Assembly: GCF_024346975.1 (NCBI RefSeq)
Contig: NZ_AP024886.1
Coordinates: 496,001-560,000, forward strand
Source of the DNA: Vibrio neonatus
GTDB lineage: Bacteria; Pseudomonadota; Gammaproteobacteria; Enterobacterales; Vibrionaceae
Reading direction: 5' to 3'
Length of the DNA stretch: 64,000 nt
Shown here in pieces: positions 1 to 9,485 of this stretch. The position numbers and the translations under genes are program-made. The first letter of the stretch is position 1. Each line of letters opens with the position of its first letter. A model generated the notes under the pieces. That model saw only the letters and a list, made by a program, of their open reading frames with translations, had not been told where the DNA came from and ran no database searches.

Positions 1-1
1 T

Positions 2-940
2 GAAAAGAACTATGCAATCTACGAAACAGCGCGACAGTATCTGAAAGTTCAAGAAAAGGTGGGCGTGAATAACTTTGAACATAAGCGCGTTCTCACTCCG
101 ACCGATCAACAACCCGTAGTGCGAATGAACCGAGATACATACTATTCGATGGCCGTTGTTAACGTTTCACAGGGGGCAACGATTACGCTTCCAGAAATTC
201 CAGAAGGCAAATACATGTCTATGGAAGTGATTACAGAAGATCACCGCATTCAAGCAATGCAATACGGTTCGGGTACTTTTGATCTTTCTACTCATGCTGG
301 CGACCATGTGTATGTGATTGTTCGTACCGATGCGACATTCACCGAAGATGAAGTGCATGCGATTCAAGATAAAATGACCATTGACGCAAAAGCGAGCGCA
401 GAATTTAAGGCGCCACAAGTACAAAAAGGCCCTTTTGAAAAGGTAGAAAAAGAGCTGAAAGCAGAGATGCCAACCATATTAAAACGAGATGGTGCTCAGG
501 CAACTGCAGGTATGTTTACCGATCCGCAAGATGAATCCAAAGAACTATTTACAGAAGAGAAGTATGCGGTAGGTGCTGCAATTGGTTGGGGCGGGGCGCA
601 ACTGCAAGATAATATTTATGAAGTATCAGGTAACTTCCCAGCAGATACTTGTCACCAAGCGACTTTTGAAGACCCAGAAAATCAGGCGTTTTGGTCAGTA
701 ACTGTATATAACAAACAAGGCTTTATGTTTAACGATGTGGCAAATGTCAGCTCGAATACGGCGACTAAAAATGCCGATGGTACTTATACTGTGAGCTTCG
801 GTTGTGGCGATGATGCGCCAAACAATATCGCGACTAAGAACGACTCTGGCGTATTTAACCTAGCGTTCCGTCACTATATGCCAAGCCAAAAGATGCGCGA
901 TGGCTTCCGAGTATTGCCTTTAGTTAAAGCGGTTAACTAA
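2..940 (+). CDS. DUF1254/DUF1214 family protein (5' end outside window)
   Basis: The reading frame is open from base 2, so the first in-window methionine is not the true start and the N-terminus lies upstream. The visible part has the two halves typical of DUF1254/DUF1214 proteins. The first contains DTYYSMAVVNVSQG followed by a beta-rich segment with ITLPEIPEGKYMSMEV. The C-terminal half contains FWSVTVYNKQGFMFND and ends RHYMPSQKMRDGFRVLPLVK. Members are usually secreted or periplasmic beta-sandwich proteins with no settled biochemical role. Any signal peptide would be outside the window. The gene ends at a strong hairpin that it shares with the convergent ppsA. Family assignment is fairly sure; function is unknown. 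Confidence 0.8.
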   Translation, partial: EKNYAIYETARQYLKVQEKVGVNNFEHKRVLTPTDQQPVVRMNRDTYYSMAVVNVSQGATITLPEIPEGKYMSMEVITEDHRIQAMQYGSGTFDLSTHAGDHVYVIVRTDATFTEDEVHAIQDKMTIDAKASAEFKAPQVQKGPFEKVEKELKAEMPTILKRDGAQATAGMFTDPQDESKELFTEEKYAVGAAIGWGGAQLQDNIYEVSGNFPADTCHQATFEDPENQAFWSVTVYNKQGFMFNDVANVSSNTATKNADGTYTVSFGCGDDAPNNIATKNDSGVFNLAFRHYMPSQKMRDGFRVLPLVKAVN

Positions 941-999
941 GTAGAAAAAAAGCACTAGTTTTACATCATTAGTCTATAAATCGGAGTGTTTGTGAATTC

Positions 1000-1030
1000 A
1001 AAGCCCCGTTTCTTATTGAAGCGGGGCTTT
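1000..1030. terminator. Bidirectional intrinsic terminator
   Basis: A 13-bp stem (aaagccccgtttc with gaagcggggcttt, one G:T wobble) closes a 5-nt loop between two convergent genes. It can serve both the DUF1254 gene and ppsA. Confidence 0.75.
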
Positions 1031-1065
1031 GTTAGGTATTGCATGAAGCGTTCTTATTTATTTAT

Positions 1066-3438
1066 CTACTTATTTACGACGTTACCAAGCTTCAACCATG
1101 TATCGATAACCGTATCTGGGTTTAGTGAAACAGAGCTGATGCCTTGTTCCATTAACCACTTCGCTAGGTCGTCATGATCAGATGGGCCTTGGCCACAAAT
1201 ACCTACGTATTTACCTGCTTTGGTTGCTGCATCGATCGCCATTTTCAGCATCGCTTTCACAGCAGGGTCACGCTCATCGAATAGGTGTGCCACATCACCG
1301 GAATCTCGGTCTAGGCCAAGTGTCAGTTGTGTCATGTCGTTTGAACCGATAGAGAAGCCATCAAAGTACTTCAAGAACTCGTCAGCCAAGATTGCATTCG
1401 ATGGTAGCTCACACATCATGATAACTTTTAGACCTTGCTCGCCACGGCGAAGGTCATACTTAGCCAGAATGTCAATAACCGACGCTGCTTCGCTTGGAGT
1501 GCGAACGAATGGAATCATGATTTCAACGTTTTTAAGCCCCATTTCGTTACGAACGCGTTTGATCGCTTGAGTCTCTAGCTCGAAGCAGTCTTCGAATACC
1601 GGTGAGATGTAACGAGATGCGCCACGGAAGCCCAGCATTGGGTTCTCTTCATGCGGTTCAAACGTTTTACCGCCGACTAGGTTGCTATACTCGTTCGACT
1701 TAAAGTCAGACATACGTACGATTACACGCTTAGGCCAGAACGCAGATGCGATAGTCGCGATGCCTTCTGTCAGTTTGCTTACGTAAAAATCGATTGGATC
1801 TTTGTAGCCGCGGATACGTTCGCTGATTTCTGCTTTTAGCTCGTCAGTTTGGGCATCGAAGTTCAATAGGGCTTTCGGGTGAATACCGATCATCTTGTTG
1901 ATGATGAATTCAAGGCGAGCTAGGCCAACACCTTCGTTGGGGATTTGTGCGAAATCGAAAGCGCGATCTGGGTTACCCACGTTCATCATTACCTTGGCGG
2001 GTAGCATGGGTAGCTCATCAACCTCAGAACGTTTGATTTCAAAGTCAAGTTCGCCGTTGTAAACGTAGCCTGTTTCGCCTTCTGAACATGACACTGTTAC
2101 GGTATCGCCATTGTTTAGGCTGCTTGTTGCGGTACCACAACCAACAATCGCAGGGATACCAAGCTCGCGAGCAATGATTGCAGCGTGACAAGTACGGCCG
2201 CCACGGTTAGTGACAATAGCAGACGCTTTTTTCATCACAGGTTCCCAGTCTGGGTCTGTCATGTCTGTAACCAGTACGTCGCCTTCTTGTACCAGTGACA
2301 TTTGCTCTAGAGAGTCAACCAAACGAACTGGGCCTGAGCCGATACGTTGACCGATAGCACGGCCTTCAACTAAGACATCCGCCTTGTTGTTTAGCTCGTA
2401 ACGCTCGATAACGTTTTGGTCGCTTTGAGAACATACCGTCTCTGGTCGAGCTTGAACAATGTATAGCTTACCGTCGATACCATCTTTAGCCCACTCAATG
2501 TCCATCGGACGTTGGTAGTGCTTCTCAATGATCATCGCTTGTTTTGCCAGTTCTTTGATCTCTTCATCGTTCAGTGAGAACTCGTTACGCTCTTGCGTGT
2601 CGGTATCGATGATATCAACTTGCTTGCCAATCTCTTGGTTGCTTGAGTAGATCATCTTGATCAGCTTAGAACCAAACGTTTTCTTAACGATTGGGTAGTG
2701 ACCGGCTTCTAGCATAGGTTTGTGAACGTAGAATTCATCTGGGTTCACCGCGCCTTGTACAACCATTTCGCCGAGACCCCAAGAAGAAGTGATGAACACG
2801 ACTTGGTCGAAGCCAGACTCAGTATCTAGCGTAAACATCACGCCTGAAGAGGCTTTGTCTGAACGAACCATGCGTTGAATACCCGCAGACAGTGAAATGC
2901 CACGGTGGTCAAAGCCTTGGTGTACGCGGTAAGAGATAGCACGGTCGTTAAACAGTGACGCGTAAACGTGCTTGGTTGCTTCTAGCACCGCGTCGATGCC
3001 TTTCACGTTAAGGAAGGTCTCTTGCTGGCCGGCGAATGAAGCATCTGGAAGGTCTTCTGCGGTTGCAGATGAACGCACAGCTACAGACAATTCTTGGTTG
3101 CCTTCAATTAGCTCGCGGTAGTTATCACGGATGTCTTGTTCTAGTGATTCTGGGAAAGGTGCATCTAGAACCCATTGTCGAATCGTTGCACCTGTCTTAC
3201 GCAGTGCGTCAACGTCTTCAACATCAAGTTCATCAAGTAGTTGATGAATGCGCTCATCGAGACCTTTGTAGTCAAGAAAGTCGTTAAACGCATACGAAGT
3301 GGTAGCAAAACCATTAGGAACAGAAACTCCGGCATTGGACAGGTTAGAAACCATCTCGCCCAGTGAAGCGTTCTTACCGCCGACTTTGTCGACATCTTCC
3401 ATGGATAGGCCATTGAACCATAGAGTATTATTTTGCAT
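1066..3438 (-). CDS. ppsA: Phosphoenolpyruvate synthase
   Basis: This 790-residue protein has the normal PEP synthase length. It converts pyruvate, ATP and water to PEP, AMP and phosphate in the cytoplasm, the entry step of gluconeogenesis from C3 compounds. The N-terminal ATP-grasp domain opens with [10 protein letters not shown] and includes [18 protein letters not shown]. The swivelling phosphohistidine domain has [17 protein letters not shown] with the catalytic His. The C-terminal PEP/pyruvate barrel includes GFRGASRY and [13 protein letters not shown]. An ATG with GGAG seven bases upstream sets the start. It is divergent from ppsR, the kinase/phosphorylase that controls PpsA, across 177 bp. 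Assignment is very secure. Confidence 0.97.
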   Translation of the reverse strand: MQNNTLWFNGLSMEDVDKVGGKNASLGEMVSNLSNAGVSVPNGFATTSYAFNDFLDYKGLDERIHQLLDELDVEDVDALRKTGATIRQWVLDAPFPESLEQDIRDNYRELIEGNQELSVAVRSSATAEDLPDASFAGQQETFLNVKGIDAVLEATKHVYASLFNDRAISYRVHQGFDHRGISLSAGIQRMVRSDKASSGVMFTLDTESGFDQVVFITSSWGLGEMVVQGAVNPDEFYVHKPMLEAGHYPIVKKTFGSKLIKMIYSSNQEIGKQVDIIDTDTQERNEFSLNDEEIKELAKQAMIIEKHYQRPMDIEWAKDGIDGKLYIVQARPETVCSQSDQNVIERYELNNKADVLVEGRAIGQRIGSGPVRLVDSLEQMSLVQEGDVLVTDMTDPDWEPVMKKASAIVTNRGGRTCHAAIIARELGIPAIVGCGTATSSLNNGDTVTVSCSEGETGYVYNGELDFEIKRSEVDELPMLPAKVMMNVGNPDRAFDFAQIPNEGVGLARLEFIINKMIGIHPKALLNFDAQTDELKAEISERIRGYKDPIDFYVSKLTEGIATIASAFWPKRVIVRMSDFKSNEYSNLVGGKTFEPHEENPMLGFRGASRYISPVFEDCFELETQAIKRVRNEMGLKNVEIMIPFVRTPSEAASVIDILAKYDLRRGEQGLKVIMMCELPSNAILADEFLKYFDGFSIGSNDMTQLTLGLDRDSGDVAHLFDERDPAVKAMLKMAIDAATKAGKYVGICGQGPSDHDDLAKWLMEQGISSVSLNPDTVIDTWLKLGNVVNK

Positions 3439-3615
3439 TTATTTCTCCAGAAACATAGCAAGCATTGTAGGGATTTAAAGGCAAACGATTACGTATCAGT
3501 TTAAAAAAATGTAAATTATTTTTTAAAGCTGTGGGGGACGTAATAGTCAGCAGGGGTTTTTTATATATATTATGATCCCATCCTACTCAAAATAATTTTA
3601 AATATTAAACAAAAA
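3439..3615. promoter_or_regulatory. Divergent ppsA/ppsR promoter region
   Basis: This 177-bp AT-rich stretch separates the two divergent start codons and must hold both promoters. It includes a run of T residues followed by alternating TA steps around 3560-3572. No operator could be named. Confidence 0.5.
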
Positions 3616-4449
3616 ATGCAAATTGATATTCAAAGTCGTGATGTATTCTATGTTTCTGATGGAACGGCCATAACATGTGAGACTTTAGGGCATGTTGTTC
3701 TAGGTCAATTCCCTTTCAAAGCCAATGAGAAAACCTTTCCGTTTGTGGAAAGTGAGGACAAGCTTGCTGATTTATTAAAAGAGATTGAAATTTCGTATCG
3801 TGATACCGGGTTAGAACCGTTGGTGTTCTTTTCGATTGTGATACCTGATATCAAGGCAAAGTTGCTAGGAGCGCCTGCGCACTGTTATGACGTGTTAGAG
3901 AGCATCGTGCAGAAAGTACAGGATGACATTCAGATGGCTCCTGTTCCTAAATTGCAGCGCTCTCGCAGTGTAAACAAGGATTCGGCTAAGTATTTCGATC
4001 GTATTGCCGCGATAGAGTATACGCTCGCACACGATGATGGCATCACGCTAAAAGGGCTGGAAGAAGCCGACGTCATCTTGTTGGGTGTTTCTCGAAGTGG
4101 CAAAACACCAACAAGTTTGTATATGGCGATGCAGTTTGGTTTACGCGTAGCAAACTACCCATTTATCCATGATGACTTAGCGCGCTTAAAGCTGTTGCCA
4201 GAATTTGAAATCTACCGACACAAGCTGTTTGGTTTAACGATTGAAGCAGAAAGGTTGATGGAGATTCGAGAGAACCGCTTAGCAGGCAGCGAATACGCCA
4301 GTGACTCACAATGTTTGTATGAATTACAAACGGTAGAGGCGATGTTCCGCAGAGAAGCGATACCTTACATCAATACCTCTTCACTATCGGTTGAAGAAAT
4401 TTCGACACGCATCTTGGAGCGAACGGGTTTACGACGCCGCGTACTTTAA
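3616..4449 (+). CDS. ppsR: PEP synthase regulatory protein (bifunctional kinase/pyrophosphorylase)
   Basis: At 277 residues this matches the DUF299/PpsR family (E. coli YdiA). Members inactivate PEP synthase by ADP-dependent threonine phosphorylation and reactivate it by phosphate-dependent dephosphorylation. The P-loop-like segment [17 protein letters not shown] lies near residues 156-172, and the start [18 protein letters not shown] is characteristic. Its target gene ppsA is immediately divergent, the usual genomic pairing. There is no clear Shine-Dalgarno sequence before the ATG; the upstream bases are nearly all A and T. Identification is secure. Confidence 0.95.
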   Translation: MQIDIQSRDVFYVSDGTAITCETLGHVVLGQFPFKANEKTFPFVESEDKLADLLKEIEISYRDTGLEPLVFFSIVIPDIKAKLLGAPAHCYDVLESIVQKVQDDIQMAPVPKLQRSRSVNKDSAKYFDRIAAIEYTLAHDDGITLKGLEEADVILLGVSRSGKTPTSLYMAMQFGLRVANYPFIHDDLARLKLLPEFEIYRHKLFGLTIEAERLMEIRENRLAGSEYASDSQCLYELQTVEAMFRREAIPYINTSSLSVEEISTRILERTGLRRRVL

Positions 4450-4475
4450 GTGGGTAGTTGATGAAACTTATGTTT

Positions 4476-4503
4476 TTGTTGCTCCTGCTAAAAGGAGCAA
4501 CAA
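4476..4503. terminator. Hairpin between ppsR and hutD 3' ends
   Basis: A perfect 11-bp inverted repeat (ttgttgctcct with aggagcaacaa) has a 6-nt loop and sits 27 bases after the ppsR stop. There is no T-tract on either side, so it is only a probable terminator for these convergent units. Confidence 0.5.
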
Positions 4504-4607
4504 GGTGATCTTGTCCGTGATTCCTACCTATTGTTTAAGGAACGGTTAGTGAAATGGATGACAGGTTTTACGGATTGAACGCTCTCTAGATTTAGTGAAA
4601 TGAATAT

Positions 4608-5387
4608 CTAGTGAGCCGACAATATGACCGGATGCTGCTGAGTAGGGTGTGGCATAACTTGTGTTTGCCAACTATACACCTCTTTAATGGTTTCAGAGGT
4701 CAGCACTTCCCAAGGCGTGCCGTCTGCGACTATGTTGCCTTGGTTGAGGACCACAATTCTATCAGCGTATTGCGCAGCCAGGTTTAGGTCGTGCAGTACG
4801 GCGACCACACAAGCGCCTTGTTTAGCCTGTTGCTGAGTAAGTTGCAAAGTGTTGTGCTGGTGGCTTAAATCTAGCGCCGAGGTGGGTTCATCCAAAAACA
4901 GTATTTTGCTGTGCTCAATGGAGTCTAGTTGGGTCAGCACTCGCGCTAGGTGCACGCGCTGTTTTTCACCGCCAGATAAGCTAGGATACAGGCGCTCGGC
5001 TAGGTGTAATACCCCGGTTTCTTCCATTTTTCTTGTTGCTACGCGAGTGATGTTCTTCTGCCCGCCCGATAAAGTTAACCCGCCTAATTCAACCACTTCT
5101 TGCGCGGTAAAATTAAAGGTTAGTGAGCTCGATTGAGGCAGAATTCCGAACCGCTTAGCCAGCACTTTTTTATCCCAATCTCGTAAAGGTTTACCCATGA
5201 TCAGGTGCTCGCCTGAGTAGGGCATTTCATTGCTGAGCGTTTTTAATAAAGTGCTTTTGCCTGTGCCATTCGGGCCAAGTAACACGGTAAATTCATGAGA
5301 ATGAAATTCGATATTGACCTTATCTAAAATGGACTTTTTACCGATATTGACTGAAATATCGCTGCATTTTACTACTGGAATACGCAT
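4608..5387 (-). CDS. hutD: Haemin ABC transporter ATP-binding protein
   Basis: This ATPase energises haem transport across the inner membrane with HutB and HutC. Walker A is GPNGTGKST, the signature is LSGGEKQRVHLARVL, and Walker B is ILFLDEPTSALD, followed by the H-loop VLHDLN. The frame is open further upstream, but the ATG at 5387 is preferred. It overlaps the hutC stop by one base (TAATG), begins MRIPVVKCSDISV, and gives 259 residues, the usual HutD/HmuV length. It is the last gene of the leftward tonB-exbB-exbD-hutB-hutC-hutD series, so iron and Fur control through the upstream promoter is likely. Confidence 0.93.
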   Translation of the reverse strand: MRIPVVKCSDISVNIGKKSILDKVNIEFHSHEFTVLLGPNGTGKSTLLKTLSNEMPYSGEHLIMGKPLRDWDKKVLAKRFGILPQSSSLTFNFTAQEVVELGGLTLSGGQKNITRVATRKMEETGVLHLAERLYPSLSGGEKQRVHLARVLTQLDSIEHSKILFLDEPTSALDLSHQHNTLQLTQQQAKQGACVVAVLHDLNLAAQYADRIVVLNQGNIVADGTPWEVLTSETIKEVYSWQTQVMPHPTQQHPVILSAH

Positions 5388-6451
5388 TAAATTCGTCCCT
5401 TTTGCGAGATAAGTAACCAAATAAAGAAAGGGGCGCCTAATACCGCGGTAATGATCCCCACTGGGATTTCTAAGGGAGCAATTAAAATGCGCGATAACAT
5501 ATCAGAGATAAGCAGCAGCAGAGCGCCTAATACCATAGCCAGAGGCAACAAAGTTTTATGATTTGGGCCTGAAATCATGCGCCCAATGTGCGGCACTATT
5601 AGGCCGATAAAACCTATCATTCCCGCCAGAGAAACGGTTACCCCAACGCCTGCGGCGGTAAGTAGAATCAATCGACCTTTCAGTTTTTGTACGTTAATGC
5701 CCAGATGATTTGCCTCAGCTTCGCCTAACAATAAGGCATTTAAATTCTCGGCGTCGCGGTAAAATAAAAGGCCAAGAATAACGAGCACGCTAAAGGCAAA
5801 TATTACGCCCGAGAAATTGGCACCCGCAAGCGAGCCCATGGTCCAAAGAGACAAGTCTCTAAGGGCTTGGTCATCGGCAAAGTAGTTTAAAAGCCCCAAC
5901 ATAGCCCCTGAAAGTGCGCCAATCGCCACCCCCGCAAGTAGCATCATAGTGACTGAGGTTCCCGTGGGTGAGGTGCCAAGCTGATAGACCAATAAAGTGG
6001 TGATTGCGCCACCTAAAAACGAGAACATAGGCACAGTGCCAAACATCAACAGTTGCGGATAGCTTTGCGCCAACGAGCCAAATACCACAATTGCCAGCGC
6101 CGCGCCTAGTGCTGCGCCTGCAGAAACGCCAATAATGCCAGGATCGGCAAGAGGGTTTCTAAATAGCCCTTGCATTACCGCACCACAAATCGCCAATATG
6201 CCACCTATGGCGATGGCCAGTAGGGTTCGAGGCAAGCGCACTTGCTGCACTATCATATGAATATGCGCAGGCAGTGCCCCATCATGCAGATCCAAAAACT
6301 CAACATTGGAGGCTAAGGCTCTCATGCTTTGACTAAAGCTGATCTCCATAGGCCCAACACTGATGGAAAGCACGCTAGTGAAGCAAACACAAATCAGCGC
6401 AATACTGAGTAAGGTTGGCGTTGATAGTTTAATTGAGGGTGCAAAGTTCAT
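5387..6451 (-). CDS. hutC: Haemin ABC transporter permease
   Basis: This 354-residue integral membrane protein of the FecCD/BtuC family forms the inner-membrane haem channel. It shows about ten hydrophobic spans and family landmarks: VRLPRTLLAIAIGGILAICG, GLFRNPLADPGIIGVSAGA, GMIGFIGLIVPHIGR (where the ATPase docks) and GIITAVLGAPFFIWLL. It starts two bases after the hutB stop and its stop overlaps the hutD start, so the three are translationally linked. Confidence 0.93.
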   Translation of the reverse strand: MNFAPSIKLSTPTLLSIALICVCFTSVLSISVGPMEISFSQSMRALASNVEFLDLHDGALPAHIHMIVQQVRLPRTLLAIAIGGILAICGAVMQGLFRNPLADPGIIGVSAGAALGAALAIVVFGSLAQSYPQLLMFGTVPMFSFLGGAITTLLVYQLGTSPTGTSVTMMLLAGVAIGALSGAMLGLLNYFADDQALRDLSLWTMGSLAGANFSGVIFAFSVLVILGLLFYRDAENLNALLLGEAEANHLGINVQKLKGRLILLTAAGVGVTVSLAGMIGFIGLIVPHIGRMISGPNHKTLLPLAMVLGALLLLISDMLSRILIAPLEIPVGIITAVLGAPFFIWLLISQKGRI

Positions 6452-6453
6452 AA

Positions 6454-7302
6454 TTAGTCGCGCTGGAAGGTGTGATAAAGAGTTCGGCTCAACTCAATGC
6501 TTTCAATACCAAATCCGCCAATAAGAGCGCTGCCCGGTACTGGAATAATTTGATTGTTGGAAGCGGCGGAAGTGGCTGCTAGCAGAGGGAATTTTTGCAG
6601 AATACCTTGCTGGCCGCCCATCGCATCCCAGGTGCGTTGTGGCACTAAAATGTAGTCGGGTTGGATATTGATAATGGCTTCAAAAGACATGGATTTATAA
6701 GAGTTAAAGTCTTGATTTGCTGGGTTTTTACCACCGGCAAGTTGAATGATTTTGTCTACAGTCGTTTCAGAGCCCGCAATCGTGGCAGGGCGACCTTCAC
6801 TTAACATAGCAAAAATAGCTTTAGGGTGATGCTTAGGATCAAGCTTGGCTAGATTTTCCATTTGTTGGTGAAGTTTATCTTTTAGCTCAATAGCTTGCAC
6901 TTCTTTGCCTGTGACATTGGCTACCGTATCAATACGTGCATCTAAATCAGCTTCACTGTTGCCCGCAGGAACAGTAATTACCTTTATGCCCGCAGATTTT
7001 AGTAAGGCAAGAGCAGTGTCAGGGCCCATCTCGTTCGAGCCGATAATATGAGTTGGGTTTTGCGCCATTAATCCTTCTGCTGACAGTTGACGATGATAAC
7101 CCACCTGCGGCAATTCGCCGGCAGGATCAAAATGTTTACTGGTGATATCAATCGCTACCAATTGATCTTTAGCATCTAGCGCGTATAGAAGTTCGGTAAC
7201 GCTAGAACCGACGCTGATGATTCTGTTAGGTTCGCTTTGCGTGTTAGCCAAAGTGAACGAGGAGAAAAACGCTAGGGTGATGAATAAAAGTGTTTGTTTC
7301 AT
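6454..7302 (-). CDS. hutB: Periplasmic haemin-binding protein
   Basis: This 282-residue cluster-A substrate-binding protein delivers haem from the periplasm to HutCD. It has a cleavable signal peptide (MKQTLLFITLAFFSSFTLA then NTQSEP). The mature part has the two-lobed periplasmic-binding fold, with RIISVGSSVTELLYALDA at the first strand-helix and GYHRQLSAEGLMAQNPTHII further on. This is typical of HutB/HmuT/ShuT. The ATG overlaps the exbD stop by four bases (ATGA), placing the transporter in the TonB-complex operon. Confidence 0.93.
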   Translation of the reverse strand: MKQTLLFITLAFFSSFTLANTQSEPNRIISVGSSVTELLYALDAKDQLVAIDITSKHFDPAGELPQVGYHRQLSAEGLMAQNPTHIIGSNEMGPDTALALLKSAGIKVITVPAGNSEADLDARIDTVANVTGKEVQAIELKDKLHQQMENLAKLDPKHHPKAIFAMLSEGRPATIAGSETTVDKIIQLAGGKNPANQDFNSYKSMSFEAIINIQPDYILVPQRTWDAMGGQQGILQKFPLLAATSAASNNQIIPVPGSALIGGFGIESIELSRTLYHTFQRD

Positions 7303-7721
7303 TGGGTACTCTCTTCCATGACAATGTTTGTCGCATCAATATTGTTGGTTTGTAGCCAAGCGAGCAGTTTTAGCATCGACTCCACATCGGCAGATTTATC
7401 GGGCGAGATAATCAAATCTCTTTCTGGTGACATTGTCACTTTTTCTAATAAGGTACGGGTAAAAGCATTCCAATTGGCAAAGCTCTCCCCATCAATGGCC
7501 CACTTAGGATCGGAGGTTAAAATATTCACGGTAATCACCGTTTTATCCTGATCACTGAGCACCTGCGCATCTTCTGTTTGCGGAATGGCGACCTCCATTG
7601 TTTTAATGGTGATATTGGCCGTTAATAGAAGAAACACCATCACGATAAAAATAATATCGAGTAGGGGGGTCAAATCAGGTTTAAATTCTTCATCAAACAG
7701 AGAAGACTGAGACTTGATCAT
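7299..7721 (-). CDS. exbD: TonB-system energy transducer ExbD
   Basis: This 140-residue protein has a single N-terminal membrane anchor. The span PDLTPLLDIIFIVMVFLLLT carries the essential proton-coupling aspartate. A periplasmic domain follows, ending near VMEESTQ. With ExbB and TonB it converts proton motive force into energy for outer-membrane haem import. Its start overlaps the exbB stop and its stop overlaps the hutB start, so all three are coupled. Confidence 0.93.
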   Translation of the reverse strand: MIKSQSSLFDEEFKPDLTPLLDIIFIVMVFLLLTANITIKTMEVAIPQTEDAQVLSDQDKTVITVNILTSDPKWAIDGESFANWNAFTRTLLEKVTMSPERDLIISPDKSADVESMLKLLAWLQTNNIDATNIVMEESTQ

Positions 7722-8389
7722 GCAACGACCTCTTCACATGACTTGGCATTGTCCGGACACTCAATAGAGATGCCTTCAATGTGTAAATTGCTGTGATTTA
7801 AGGTGTATTCGATAGTCGCTAAGGTTTTTTCAATCCACATGCTAAGCAGTTGCGCGCCGGTAATGGCAGGCAAAGCAATTAATAGCCCGACCGCAGTGGT
7901 CGACATTGCCAAGCCTAAGCCATCGGCCAAAACCGATGGAGAAATAGAACCTGAGGTCAGTGCTAAGCCTTTAAACATTTCAATTAGGCCCAATACTGTG
8001 CCAAGCAAACCAATCAAAGGGCTGATAACACCTATGATAGAAAGAGTACGTATGCCTGATTTATATTGCTGACGCTTTTTAAATAACCAGATGCTAACGG
8101 CTTCTTCTCGGAGATCTTTAGTAAAAGAGCGATGACCAAGTAACATGCGCATCGCTTGAAACATAATGGTTTTACCTTGCAGATCGCGTTCAATGAACTT
8201 TTCAACTTGCTCAGAATTTGAAAAATCAATGCGGTGCACTTTGGACAATATTTGTGAGGTGTGGGTTCTGCCATTAAAAAGCATATAAATAGTGCGTTCG
8301 ATGATGAGCATAAGCGTGAGAGCTGACAAAACGGTCAGTGGTATGGTCATCATTCCTAATTGGCTGTGAAGCGTAATCAAGGTGTTCAT
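7718..8389 (-). CDS. exbB: TonB-system channel protein ExbB
   Basis: This 223-residue MotA/TolQ/ExbB-family protein has three membrane spans. The signature lies around GIRTLSIIGVISPLIGLLGT and GLGLAMSTTAVGLLIALPAI. It lacks the long N-terminal periplasmic extension of some ExbB proteins, as expected for the TonB1-type system. It lies 18 bp downstream of tonB and overlaps exbD by four bases. Confidence 0.93.
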   Translation of the reverse strand: MNTLITLHSQLGMMTIPLTVLSALTLMLIIERTIYMLFNGRTHTSQILSKVHRIDFSNSEQVEKFIERDLQGKTIMFQAMRMLLGHRSFTKDLREEAVSIWLFKKRQQYKSGIRTLSIIGVISPLIGLLGTVLGLIEMFKGLALTSGSISPSVLADGLGLAMSTTAVGLLIALPAITGAQLLSMWIEKTLATIEYTLNHSNLHIEGISIECPDNAKSCEEVVA

Positions 8390-8407
8390 AGTGAGCTCGT
8401 GTTAAAT

Positions 8408-9304
8408 CTAGTTGAGTTGAAAGTTAATAGGCACTTGCACGCGATAAGCCATGCGTTGCCCTTGTTCATTACGGCGTTGGAATTTCCATTTGGTGACTGC
8501 CTTGACCGCCGCAATATCTAAAATTTCATGACCTGAAGAGTGCACAATTAGCTGTTTCATTTGCTGGCCCTCTTCATTTATCCAAATCTCTACCAAGGTG
8601 TTACCTTGCCAACCACGTCGCTGTGCCAGTTTGGGATAATTCACCGCTGTTGGTTTGGCAGAGAACGTTGGCTTGCTGATCATTTTCGGTTTTGCGCTTT
8701 CACTGGCTGTTGTAGTTTCAGTCGCTTTAGTAACCGCGACGTCATCTATTTTTACCTTGTCATCTAAGTTTTCTTTTACTACCTCTGTTGTTTTCTTTGG
8801 CGCAACTTTGGCCACTTCTTTCGGCTCAGGCTTAACTGGCTGTACTTTCTTTGGCGGTTTAGGCGCTACAGGTTCAGCGGTTTTCTTAGCTGTGGTAACT
8901 GGCTTTTGAACAGGTTTAGGCACAACTGGTTTTGGGGTTACCTTCTTCGGTTCAGGTTTCTTCTGTACAACTTTCTTAGGCTTTTCTACGGGCTTAGGTT
9001 TAGTTACGGGTTTAGGTTTTGGCGGTTGAACCTCTTTTTTTACTTCTTGCGGCAGTGGCTTTTCTATTGCCTGTGGAGCTTCTTCCACAGGCGCAGGTTT
9101 GCTTTCAGTCTCTTGACGAGTGGCTTCTTTTTTAACTTGTGCTATAGAGATAAATTGAATGTTAAGTGCTTGACCTTGCAGATCATTGGCAAGGGTTATC
9201 TCTGGCTTTGGTGCAGGGAATGAGAGTGCAACTCCATGAGTTAAAAGGGAAATAGCACTTGCTATTAGATATCTATACTTCTTCACTGTCGTCAAAATTG
9301 TCAT
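8408..9304 (-). CDS. tonB: TonB energy-transducing protein
   Basis: The 298-residue protein has an N-terminal membrane anchor (residues about 10-29). A long periplasm-spanning spacer built of Pro-Lys/Glu-Pro repeats follows (about 65-165). The conserved C-terminal TonB domain begins YPKLAQRRGWQGNTLVEIWI and ends with VPINFQLN. It contacts the TonB box of outer-membrane receptors and transmits energy from ExbBD. It is the first gene of the leftward haem operon, divergent from hutW. The repetitive spacer also yields long antisense open frames that are not genes. Confidence 0.94.
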   Translation of the reverse strand: MTILTTVKKYRYLIASAISLLTHGVALSFPAPKPEITLANDLQGQALNIQFISIAQVKKEATRQETESKPAPVEEAPQAIEKPLPQEVKKEVQPPKPKPVTKPKPVEKPKKVVQKKPEPKKVTPKPVVPKPVQKPVTTAKKTAEPVAPKPPKKVQPVKPEPKEVAKVAPKKTTEVVKENLDDKVKIDDVAVTKATETTTASESAKPKMISKPTFSAKPTAVNYPKLAQRRGWQGNTLVEIWINEEGQQMKQLIVHSSGHEILDIAAVKAVTKWKFQRRNEQGQRMAYRVQVPINFQLN

Positions 9305-9380
9305 AAATTAAGCCTGAATAAATGCGAGTATACATAACGCCGAAACAAGAACAATAATCATTTATATTTCGATTTAAGTT

Positions 9381-9396
9381 CGTGATCTTAGTCACG
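9381..9396. promoter_or_regulatory. Candidate CRP-cAMP binding site
   Basis: The sequence cGTGAtcttagTCACg matches the TGTGA-N6-TCACA consensus at 8 of 10 defined positions. The symmetry extends outward as TTCGTGA/TCACGAA. It sits between tonB and hutW next to the Fur candidate. CRP control of Vibrio haem-receptor genes has been reported, but this site is inferred from sequence alone. Confidence 0.45.
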
Positions 9397-9403
9397 AATC
9401 GGT

Positions 9404-9422
9404 GTGAATGAGATTTATTATC
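9404..9422. promoter_or_regulatory. Candidate Fur box
   Basis: The 19 bases match the classic Fur consensus (GATAATGATAATCATTATC) at 14 positions, including an intact ATTATC right end. The location between two haem operons fits iron repression. A weaker, 12/19 match lies at about 9347-9365. Confidence 0.55.
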
Positions 9423-9485
9423 ATTAAAAAGTATGACAATAATCCGCCAAATCGTTATTTAGAATATGGAAAGTAAGAAGTAGAT

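Larger units (their letters stand above)
9305..9485. promoter_or_regulatory. Divergent tonB/hutW iron-responsive promoter region
   Basis: This 181-bp AT-rich region drives both haem operons. It contains a candidate CRP site (9381-9396) and a candidate Fur box (9404-9422), annotated separately. No other gene fits here. Confidence 0.6.

Noticed and set aside
986..1177. 63-codon frame over the terminator and ppsA end
   Set aside because: It runs through a terminator and is antisense to ppsA, with no ribosome-binding site.
8561..9223. Several open frames antisense to tonB
   Set aside because: They are products of the Pro/Lys repeat composition of tonB and have no starts of their own.
9347..9365. 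Second Fur-box-like sequence
   Set aside because: Only 12 of 19 consensus positions match; the ATAATCATT core may be chance in AT-rich DNA.
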